Assembly (NCBI RefSeq): GCF_932526225.1
Contig: NC_064038.1
Span: 5,688,741-5,752,740 of the forward strand
Length of the DNA stretch: 64,000 bases
Source: Nematostella vectensis
Lineage: Eukaryota > Cnidaria > Anthozoa > Actiniaria > Edwardsiidae
Direction: 5' to 3'
The notes beneath the pieces are model-generated. The model was given only the letters and a program-made list of their open reading frames with translations, was not told where the DNA came from and did no database searches. Shown piece by piece: positions 1 to 9,800 of the stretch. Every line of letters begins with the position of its first letter. Position 1 is the stretch's first letter. Made by a program: the position numbers and the translations under genes.

Positions 1-2683
1 GACATTTTTTCTATAGCAGCGAACGTAGTTAGGGGAGTTTACACGGCGTGAAAGTTGGAGTTTTCACCCGTTGTGGTTTTATGGAAAACGGCTGAAATGT
101 ATCAGACAGAATGCATTTTAACGTGCTGCTATTGAATTCTGAATCAAATCCCATTGTTTTTGCCGTCGTCGTTGCTTAAGGTCCCTAGTGTTTCGTCGAC
201 GGCAACGCGTACGGCGACGCCAGAAAACAATTGAGAATTCAAAGGGCCAGACGTAAAATGCACTCTGAAATGGAACACAACGTGAAAATTCCAAGTTTCA
301 CGGTCTAGCGAGGACGGGAACGTGTATGGCTATCCTTATTCGCCATGGTAGTAATAAGATTCTAGGCTTTTCTATAGTTTTTGGAGACTATAAAAACGAG
401 TCATATAATATTAACTTCTTTAAATTTTATTGACACTGGACCACCTGAAATTTTTCCAAAGTATTTTTTAAGAAAAGTTACCTGGATTATCAAGGCAACA
501 ATAACGTACTACAAATAATCTCAATTTTATTGCTCGCTTTTTTGTTTTATTCTTCAAAAAATACGACTATTGTCAACACCGCCAATCTTGTAGCTTCGCT
601 TTGTTTATTTGTTATTTAACTTCGCATATATTCCACGTATTCTTTTTAAGCAAAAAATAGACTTCGTGAACAATGCAGAATTCACCTATTTAAAAAAAGT
701 TTGACGATAAGAGAATGGAAAATGGAACAAAGTTTGGCCAATAATGTTTCCTTGTATTTAAAATTCGTTCGTTCATTACAAGGACCTCGCTACAAACTTA
801 AATTAGCCTCACTGAATGTCATTAAAAGATACAAGACTTGTTTTACCTAACCAGTGGTTTTTGGCATTCATCATTTTCCATTTTCTTATAGTCAACCTTA
901 ATTGAAAGCTTTGTCCCATCATTGACGAAACAATCCAACTTTTGGATGTATTAAAATCATTGCTAAATGGATAATTCGTTAACATCAGAGGAATAAGAAT
1001 TAGGTAATATTCCCTTTTTGCTAAATACACGAAAACTGATTTTGGTAATCCTTGTCAATGATGCACTTGACCAAAAAAGTTGAAATAGGAAATGGGCTGT
1101 TACTTCCCAGCCATGTAACATTACAAACAAGATTCTAAACTGTATTTTGCATAAACAGGTTACAAAATAATCTAAAAATCAAAGTTCTTGGGTGGAATCT
1201 AATTACGAAAAAGTAAAATGAATTGAATGAAATATGGAGATTACCTACATGGAATGAATAAAGATGGGGGAAAAGAGCTTGTCAACAAATTTTAAATAAT
1301 AATCAATTGGGACATTGATTGGGATTTGCCGGGTAATAAAAAAACAAAACATCAGAAATAACATTAAGGGAGTTCTGAGTCTCCAGGAAACGGCCATGAA
1401 GCCAGAGAGGAAAAAAAATTAACTTCTTTTTTTTTTCCTTTCTTACGAAGAATTATATAGACAAATTTAAAAATTCACGAGAGAACGTGTATGTTGTATG
1501 GATTGGGGTTTAAATTTGTATTCTGTTTGAATAGAGTTGAAGCTAAATTTATTCGATGAAGAATGAATTAATGCAAGAGTTTTAAAAAGGAAAAAAAAAT
1601 ACCCGGGAACATCTCTGAATATTATCGAATAGGAGCGCAAAGAGTTATAGGTTTTGAACCAACACATCGAGCGACTTGTATAGTAAAATCCTAACACAAA
1701 AGTTTATTTGTTTCTGGTCATATCTGATTACTTTTACGATGCAATTTCCTGGACGAAAGATGTTAAATAAGAGTTATGATTTTCTTTATTAATGATTATG
1801 ATTTATTTTTTCTTTCTTAAATAACTACAATGGGTTCTCACATAGAGTAACAAGAAAATCGCAAAAAGTGAATCGGAAAGAAACTTACGCTTTTTTAATA
1901 TTTACCTTCAAATTGACAGACGATATTTCACTTCACACCCTTAAGAAAATACGGACATTTATGACATTTTTTACTTCTATCAATCAACATTGTCTGTAGC
2001 AACGCTCCTGGAAAACCTTTGGTATCCCGTTCCACGCTTTGTAAACATCAGAAAAAAAAATATTGGCAAATCTGTGCGATCCGCGAATTGTAAATGCTGT
2101 CAACATTTACACAGATTGCATGCATATTGTGCAGATTAAAACGTACTGAAACTACAATATAATACTAAGAAAACACGAGCGAGAGTGAAAATCATGTGAT
2201 GGCAATTACTTTTTTTACATAGGAAATAATCGGAAGTGATTTCACTGTCTTTTATCGTCGCTGTACGCAGAGGCGGCTCTTTATTATGACACGTTAAATT
2301 AAGGTGTAGTTACGACCGTCTTCCTCTTATTGACTTCCCGCGCAAACATTTCGTAATTTACGCCGCGATATAACATCGCGTACCCAGACCCGACAGGGCA
2401 GACTCGCAAGGCCGGGCACCTAACCGACATGTTGAGGTAGATATGTCTTGGTAAAAACAAGTGTGACAAGCCAAACAGAGCCAATCTATGCAGCACACCT
2501 AAGATAAAGTCTCCAAGCTAGGATTATCAACAGTTGCATTTTAATTAAGAGGAAAAAGGAAACGTGCTGAGTAGCTCTACCTTCAGGACAAAGAGAGACA
2601 AAAAAAGAAGATCGAAACTAAAAGGTAGAGTGAATTATTTTAAAAAGCCGAAAATTAATTAGCTCGTTGGGAGCGAGAGAGCC
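1..2683. other. AT-rich intergenic stretch, no gene seen
   Basis: I see no conserved coding exon on either strand. Open frames here are short, low in complexity and lack recognisable domains. I also looked here on the minus strand for the missing C-terminal third of VPS45, for example the glycine-rich YGG and GG motifs of that region, and did not find it. Confidence 0.6.
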
Positions 2684-3563
2684 TTTTAAGGTGGCGCGCC
2701 GAGGTTGTTTTGGCTAAACGGCTTATATACTATGTTCCCTACAGAAGACTCATTTTCGGCGCGATTTTCGTAAATTTTTCAGATTTTATTAATACATCTA
2801 TGCTTTATCAGATTTCGCTAGATTTACTCTTCTTGGAAATCAAATTATTTTTTGTCATGCAAGTTAAAAGGAAGCAATATTTTTATATTCAAATAAAAAT
2901 CTCGAAATCTGCGCGATGAATTTATGGCCTATTTTAGCCATAGCGTCGGATAATAGTTTAGAAGAGGCGCGGCTTGGGCTCAAATGTTGAAAAGGAATAA
3001 ATTCTTTAGTTTTCAAATTATCTTAATAAAAATACTCTCGAATTGACCATCTGGAATTTATTATTGTGCAACACTGGTCCTCTTGTCCCTCTCACACAAG
3101 TTGCGTTAGGGTGTGGACTTAGCAGGGGGCGTAAATTCGGGGATGGATCTTTGTAGGCAAGAGTGCATTTATTTTTTCAAAGATTGCGAGGATAATTTTG
3201 GCGTAAAATAAAGATTCATCAATCGCGAAGTTTGACAGGTCAGTTTAAGCCAAAAATTCGTGTGCTTTAAGCTGGAGTATTGTTAGGTGTTACTGTGAAT
3301 TTAGAAAAAAAATCATTTAGAAAAAAATTCACCGCGCAGATTTCGATATTTATATTTTAATATAAAAAAATTGCTTCCATTTACCTTGCATGAAAAAATA
3401 TAATTTGATTTCAAACAAGTGTGAATCTTGCGGGATCTGACAAAGCATAGATGTATTAATAAAATCTGAAAAATTCACGAAAATCGAGCCGAAAATGAGT
3501 CTAATATAGGGAACTTAGTAAAAGCTGTTTAAGCCAAAACAACCTCGGCGCGCCACCTTAAAA
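2684..3563. mobile_element. 880-bp foldback-type MITE with long inverted repeats
   Basis: The outer 30 or so bases are near-perfect inverted repeats: TTTTAAGGTGGCGCGCCGAG at the left and its complement at the right end. The inverted similarity continues imperfectly for about 230 bp on each side (2684-2925 against about 3330-3563), leaving a short unique centre. No transposase frame is present, so it is non-autonomous. The ends are TTAA-rich, which would fit a TTAA target-site family, but the boundary is ambiguous because TTTTAA is itself part of the inverted repeat. Confidence 0.8.
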
Positions 3564-4437
3564 CTATATCTTTCACAAAAAAAATTTGCTCCAACGTCAC
3601 TTTGGAAGCACCAGAAATTCCAACTTCAGCGGAAAGTTGGTAAAGCTATTGTAGAATTGAGATTACCTGGAAAAGCAAACTTGTACAGGTATAGTCAGAA
3701 AGACACAGGAAAAGCTAAGATTTATCTCCAATAGTAAAAAATTCGAAAAATAACAACTGATTCGAATACAAGACAATGTTTGTGTGTGGCTACATCTATA
3801 CAGGACGTGCCGCACGTTAGAAAGGGCCGATTCTCAAGGAAGCGTGTGTTTTATTTATCAAATTGTAACTTTTGTTTTTGTTATTCTGATTTGGCAGGTT
3901 GGTGGCCGTAAAGAGTTAGACGCGGAAAACTTCAAAGTACACCGACGCTTTTTTTATCCATTGACCAACCAGCAACATAATCCCAGTAACAATTAAAGAA
4001 GTGAGAAGACGCGACAGGAGTTGACTGGGAACAGGAGTGGAAAGTTTCACGCTTTAGAATCACTCAACACCGGTAAACTTGATGCAAAGCGGATTACGAG
4101 GGACTTCTCAACGAAGAAACTTGCTTCTACAGTTCGGTATAAAGAGCGGGTTTAACATCTAATTGAGATTTGTATGATGGATTAAGAACGCAATTGAAAG
4201 AGCCTTCGTGAAAATTTCAACCTGTAAGGTAATTCAAGCTACCGAATTCACGTTCCGCGTAACAAATATTGTGGCAACTCGATAGTCTCTCGAAAGTCAA
4301 CTCTTTAGGTTGTTTTTCGTGATATCTTCAAGGAAAAATTTCGGTTCCTTGTGCCATCAATGTCAAACTCATTCCATATCCTACCACAAAACCTCCTAGC
4401 CACTGCAAGGTGTTTAAAATTTGCTTTGAAGAGGAAA

Positions 4438-4680
4438 GATTTAGAAGACGGCAGATCCTTTAAAAAAAAGGTTTAAAAGAAGACTGCAGATAAGAGAAAA
4501 AAAGTAGAAGACTGTAGACAAGAGACAAAAAATAGTAGAAGAGTGCAGATAAGAAAAATGAATTAGAAAAAGACTGAGGACAAGAGAACATATTTATAAA
4601 ATAAAAGATTTAGAAGACTGTAAATAAGATAAAAGATTTAAAAGACTGGATATGAGAGAAAATATTAGAAGACTGGACAT
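4438..4680. repeat. Degenerate purine-rich tandem repeat upstream of the GPCR
   Basis: About seven imperfect units of roughly 30-35 bp share the core agaagactg followed by gayaagagaaaa. They end about 150 bp upstream of the GPCR start codon. No coding potential is seen. Confidence 0.55.
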
Positions 4681-4830
4681 ACCATCCATGAACCAACAAC
4701 TTAACAAACTATCTTTAGTCGCAAACTCTACAATTTCGTGGTCGGCAATTATCACTAGACGATCCTAATTTGTCCCTGAGGTAAATTAAGAGAATTGATA
4801 TTTTAGATACCAGAACTCCTGGAACTCATA

Positions 4831-5757
4831 ATGTCGATACATAGCAACGATACCAACACCAGCTTACCCCCGATATCCCTCGTCACCCCTATCATTTACG
4901 GCATCCTTGGGTTAGCACTGGTGCTGGCAAATGCCACAGTTCTACAGCTCTTCTACCGTAACAGAGAGCTCCGTACAGTGAGCAACTCCTTCCTAGCCAG
5001 CCTGGCCGTGAGCGACCTCTCGACCGGCCTCCTGGCCATCCCGGCCAACATCGCCTGCATCTTGACTCTGCAGCTGGACGTGTGCATCTCCATGGATATG
5101 TGTATGAGGTTTCTGGGCTTCTCCACGGTGTCACACTTAACGGTACTCACACTGGAGCGGTACGTTCGCATCACGCGTCCCTTCGAGTACAGGTCGCGGG
5201 TAACGCGCGGGAAATCGCGGCTAGTTATCGCGTCCATGTGGGTTTTCTCCCTGGCAGCGTCCCTCGTGCAGCTCATCTGGATCAAAGATGAGACCATCAG
5301 CGAGGACACGATTATCCTGATAGAAATAATCTACGACATCATTTCCTTTGGCATCGTTGTCATCATCCCGCTAATTATCATCACCATCATATACATCGCC
5401 ATATTCCGTTACATCCGACAGCACAACCGAAAGTCCAGAGAGTTCGCCATGACGTCACTAACGGTTGCGGACGCGTCGCGTCACCAGCTGCGCCGGGAAG
5501 CCAGCGAGAAGAAAGTCCTCGCGGTCTTCCTGGCCATGATAGTCATTTTCATACTAGGTACCTTCTTGTACTTTTTCCTGGCCATAATTATCGACCTCCA
5601 GGAATACCACTCCATCAGGTTCACGCCAGGCACCATGAACATTCTCATCAAGTCCACCATGTTTTTCCGGTACTTTTCGTCGCTTTGCAACCCTCTCTTG
5701 CTCACGTTCTTCAAGCAAGATTTCTATGGAAGTCTGAGAGCATCTTTGAAAAAATGA
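4831..5757 (+). CDS. Class A (rhodopsin-like) GPCR, intronless, orphan
   Basis: A 308-residue seven-helix receptor expected at the plasma membrane, coupling an unknown ligand to G proteins. Class A hallmarks are visible: the TM1 Asn in LANAT (about residue 34), the TM2 Asp in LAVSDLS (about 62), an ERY version of the DRY motif at 109-111 after TM3, the TM4 Trp in MWVF, and a TM7 NPLLLTF motif in place of NPxxY, followed by a basic tail. The extracellular N terminus is short, with an Asn glycosylation site in NTS. The start is the only Met before TM1. The gene has one exon, as is common for cnidarian receptors. ECL2 seems to lack the usual disulfide Cys. The ligand class (amine, adenosine-like or peptide) cannot be assigned. 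It lies opposite in strand to VPS45, and possibly inside a large VPS45 intron. Confidence 0.9.
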   Translation: MSIHSNDTNTSLPPISLVTPIIYGILGLALVLANATVLQLFYRNRELRTVSNSFLASLAVSDLSTGLLAIPANIACILTLQLDVCISMDMCMRFLGFSTVSHLTVLTLERYVRITRPFEYRSRVTRGKSRLVIASMWVFSLAASLVQLIWIKDETISEDTIILIEIIYDIISFGIVVIIPLIIITIIYIAIFRYIRQHNRKSREFAMTSLTVADASRHQLRREASEKKVLAVFLAMIVIFILGTFLYFFLAIIIDLQEYHSIRFTPGTMNILIKSTMFFRYFSSLCNPLLLTFFKQDFYGSLRASLKK

Positions 5758-5767
5758 AGAGTTTGAT

Positions 5768-5865
5768 AACTCTTACCAAGTCCACCATGTTTAAAAGAAT
5801 TTCTTTACAGTACTTATCGTCGCTTAACAACCTTTCTTACTCACGTTCTTCAAGAGAGACTTCAA
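5768..5865 (+). pseudogene. Decayed tandem copy of the GPCR TM7 end
   Basis: Just after the GPCR stop, bases 5768-5865 repeat the 5646-5735 stretch encoding TM7. Shared blocks include ccaagtccaccatgttt, cttwtcgtcgct and ctcacgttcttcaag. The copy has indels and no longer keeps the NP motif in frame. Confidence 0.75.
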
Positions 5866-5949
5866 GCGAGATCCTTGATAAAGTAAACCATCTTACGATA
5901 TTTGACACCATCTTTAAAGAAGTGAGCACTTTAACTAAACTCAGAAAAC

Positions 5950-6412
5950 ACCATTGAGGGTGCGAGCACTATCCTTGAATAAACTCTTTTATTACTTTCT
6001 TAATGTTTTACCGACGGGCGGGCGAACATTTTCCCAAGCTACTCTGTAGAGCTATATTGCACCGGATCTGACAATGAACTTAATGCAGATTATCGGTGGA
6101 CCGTCGACAAAAAAAAGTTACAAAAACAATTAACTACCGACTCACGTCGAGCGGCAGACGTTTTCATATACTACCTTTTAGAGCTTCATACCACCTGGAT
6201 CTTCGGTGACAATGAGTTTACTGCTGATTATCAGTGAACGGTAGACAAAAACAAAACGGCACAAAAACTCTAGTATTCAATATTACGACTAACTTTGGAT
6301 GATAACAGTGGACCTTCGGAAAATATTGGTTCTAAAAAGGATAAGAACTGTTTACGGAAATTTTAAATAGTTCTTTCTTCAACGCTTGTGTAGCACCGAT
6401 TGCTATTGGTCT
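5950..6412. other. No gene seen between GPCR copy and VPS45 debris
   Basis: Unremarkable AT-rich sequence. Two similar segments about 140 bp apart (near 6050-6120 and 6190-6260, each with a gcttcata/ctatattgc-like start followed by gacaatgagtttactgctgattatc-like text) look like an old duplication. Confidence 0.4.
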
Positions 6413-6762
6413 GATCAGGATCGAGACATCGTTGTTCGTATGCCTCTCGTATCGTAATGCGTAGATCATGACCACTCTAAGCAAGTCTGACGGATGCAGG
6501 GAAACAGACTGACTAGATTTAAATCAGATAGAATAAACAATATTTGCATGAAATGTGTGTGTAAACTGGTGTGCGGGTAAATGGGATGGGGTAGAAAGAG
6601 GTAGAATGAATAACGGGGTTTGCAATGGATGTTTGAATTGATATTAAAGTTAAGGTGAGAATAAAACATGTGTATCTTCACATCGTTCGTTCGTACTACC
6701 GCCCCCCCCCACTAACCCGTTTGTATTGCTCTCCCACCCCCCGTCGGGCGAGCATGTTGACC
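6413..6762 (-). pseudogene. Broken second copy of VPS45 exon 12
   Basis: Bases 6413-6487 repeat, almost identically, the middle of VPS45 exon 12 (6893-6967). Bases 6710-6760 repeat its 3' end, including the donor region (6843-6890). About 220 bp of unrelated sequence separates the two halves, so this copy cannot encode a continuous exon. A C- and CT-rich microsatellite (about 6793-6832) lies between the copy and the true exon. Confidence 0.8.
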
Positions 6763-6848
6763 GATCGACACGTTACTTTTGTTGGTGTCTCCTGTACCCC
6801 CCCCCTCTCTCTCTCTCCCTCTCTGTCTCTTACACAATGACCACTTAC

Positions 6849-9800
6849 CCGTTTGTATTGTTCTCCAACCCCCCGTCGGGCAAGCATGTTGACCAGGGTC
6901 GAGACATCGTTGTTCGTATGCCTCTCGTATCGTAATGCGTAGATCATGACCACTCTAAGCAAGTCCAGCTCCGACACCTTATCGTTAGCCATCAGTCGGC
7001 GGATGTTCTGTTGAGGGTAGCAAATATGTGCATTAGAAATTCAAGTCTGTAGATCTAACTTGAGTTTGAATATTAAAACTGGCATATTAAAAAAAAATCC
7101 CGTGTTATTTAATACTTGAGAAATAGAACTGCGCTGAGTTTATAGAAGGATGGATCGAAATTCATCGAAGCGGATTTAATTCACTACTAATTCACTACTG
7201 AGATCTTATTTGCATAGTTTCATAGCCTACGAAACCACGCGTCACGCGATTCGGGCGTTAAGAGTGATCTACACCCATCTACCTCTTTGTCCCTGGATGG
7301 TGGTGATCCTGCCTGTATTATAGTCCTAGTCCTAGTAAGCCTTTACTATCATATCGAGGAGAAATCTTGAAATAATAATACTGAAAATATTGAATAACGT
7401 TCTAAAATCACTAGCCGATCCAGGCGATGAAAATAAAATTACTTTTTAAAAATTGGTATGGAAGGGCAGTAACAAACACACAAACATTTAAAGTGTGCTT
7501 GGCAGATAGTCTTATACCGCATTCACACCAGCACTTAAACCAGTTTAGAGGTAGTTTAATTAAACTGGTTTAAATCCCAATCTCCCAAGAGTGGACAGAG
7601 CCAAGAACAAAACTGAATAGACTGTGCTGTACATGTTACCAAGTGATCATTTAGCTAGTAAGAATTCAACACAATGGGAAACTTGGCAAGTTATCAGGCA
7701 AAGAAAAAACTTGTTTAACTAAACTTGGTTTTGGTGTGAATATAGCATTAGCTATTGACTAGTGATTAAAACGCATAAATTTACGTCACAACCAAACAAC
7801 CAAAACGCCTAAAGCTGTTGGAAGTTCTTAAGGAATAAGGTGACCCAGCAGACTACTAAAAGTGATCCATACACCTGACTAGCAAAGCTATATCTCCCTT
7901 ACAACCCATCCAGGGCTCTTGGTCAATTTCCCTGCGGAATGACCGGTTTGTCACGCCAGCACTAGCTCAGGCTAAACACCTACCACACCCCTTCTTCTGC
8001 ACCCTACTTCTGGTAGCTCGACCACACCTTCACCTTCACCTGTAATGCAGCATAGTGATCGTTCTGACAAGCCAGCCCTTAATTATCATCTCCTATCTAT
8101 CATACAGCAGAATGGTCATTCTGACAAGCGAGCCCTTTATTATGATCTCCTATCTATCATACAGCAGAAGGGTCATTCTGACAAGCCTGTTCTCGTTTCT
8201 GACCTCCTACCTGTAAGGCAGCAGAGTGGTCATTCTGACAAGCCAGCTCTTGTTCAATTTCTGAGACATCCAGCAAGCACCGATCACTGACCAGCCGAGA
8301 CAGCTCGCTCACCATGGTCACGTGTTTGGAGACGGTACCTGACATCTTCTTGAATTGGGGGTAATTCTCCACAAAGTTCTAATAATAAGAAACACCACTG
8401 TTACTATTTGGTAAGGAATCGACAATGGCGTGGTAACCCAAATTCCAAAAAGAGGTACCATCCAGCTATGCATTCATTGCCTAGCGAATTGATTTAAAAC
8501 GATGGCAGCACTCATGATCGATGCTTAAATGTCACAATCGTACACTCCTTGAGTCTTTCATTGTCCATGACTCAACCTTTCCCCACAAAGCAATGCTGTG
8601 TTCTACAATGCTTAGAGCGGAGAAATTTGAGAAAATGTTGCGTCTTCCATCCCATCAGTAAACTCAAGTTTCTTATGGGTACAAGGTAGGGCTGGGTTGA
8701 GGTAAGGGTGCATTATCAGTGCTGAGCCTACCGCCCCATCAGAGGATTCAAGTTTCTGATACTGTAGGGTACAAGATACGGTTGGGGTGTGTTAAGGGTA
8801 CATTATCAGTGTATAGCCTACCATCTTATCAGAGGATTCGAGTTTCTGATACTGTAGGCTACAAGGTAGGGTTGGGGTGTGTTAAGGGTGCATTATCAGT
8901 GCTGAGCCTACCGCCCCATCAGAGGATTCAAGTTTCTGATACTGTAGGGTACAAGATACGGTTGGGGTGTGTTAAGGGTACATTATCAGTGTAGAGCCTA
9001 CCATCTTATCAGAGGATTCAAGTTTCTGATACTGTAGGGTACAAGATAGGGTTGGGGTGTGCTAAGGGTACATTATCAGAGTTGCGCCTACCATCCCATC
9101 AGAGGATTCAAGTTTCTGATAATGTAGGGTACAAGATAGGGTTGGGTTGAGGTAAGGGTACTTTATCAGTGCTGAGCCTACCGCCCCATCAGAGGATTCG
9201 AGTTTCTGATACTGTAGGGTACAAGATAGGGTTGGGTTGAGGTAAGGGTGCATTATCAGTGCTGAGCCTACCGCCCCATCAGAGGATTCAAGTTTCTGAT
9301 ACTGTAGGGTACAAGATAGGGTTGGGTTGAGGTAAGGGTGCATTATCAGTGCTGAGCCTACCGCCCCATCAGAGGATTCAAGTTTCTGATACTGTAGGGT
9401 ACAAGGTAAGGTTGGGGTGGGGTAAGGATTCAAGTTTCTGATACTGTAGGGTACAAGGTACGGTTGGGGTGTGTTAAGGGTACATTATCAGAGTTGCGCC
9501 TACCATCCCATCAGAGGATTCGAGTTTCTGATACTGTAGGGTACAAGGTAGGGTTGGGGTGTGTTAAGGGTACATTATCAGTGTAGAGCCTACCATCCTA
9601 TCAGAGGATTCAAGTTTCTGATACTGTAGGGTACAAGATACGGTTGGGGTGTGTTAAGGGTACATTATCAGTGTAGAGCCTACCATCTTATCAGAGGATT
9701 CAAGTTTCTGATACTGTAGGGTACAAGATAGGGTTGGGGTGTGTTAAGGGTACATTATCAGAGTTGCGCCTACCATCCCATCAGAGGATTCAAGTTTCTG

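Noticed and set aside
3784-3996. 70-codon plus-strand frame
   Set aside because: No domain, no start context, no splice partners; its composition resembles flanking intergenic DNA.
8719-9433. Open frames across the 90-bp array on both strands
   Set aside because: The period of 90 keeps frames open. The plus-strand frame has no homology, and the minus-strand similarity comes from the VPS45 exon 10 edge only.
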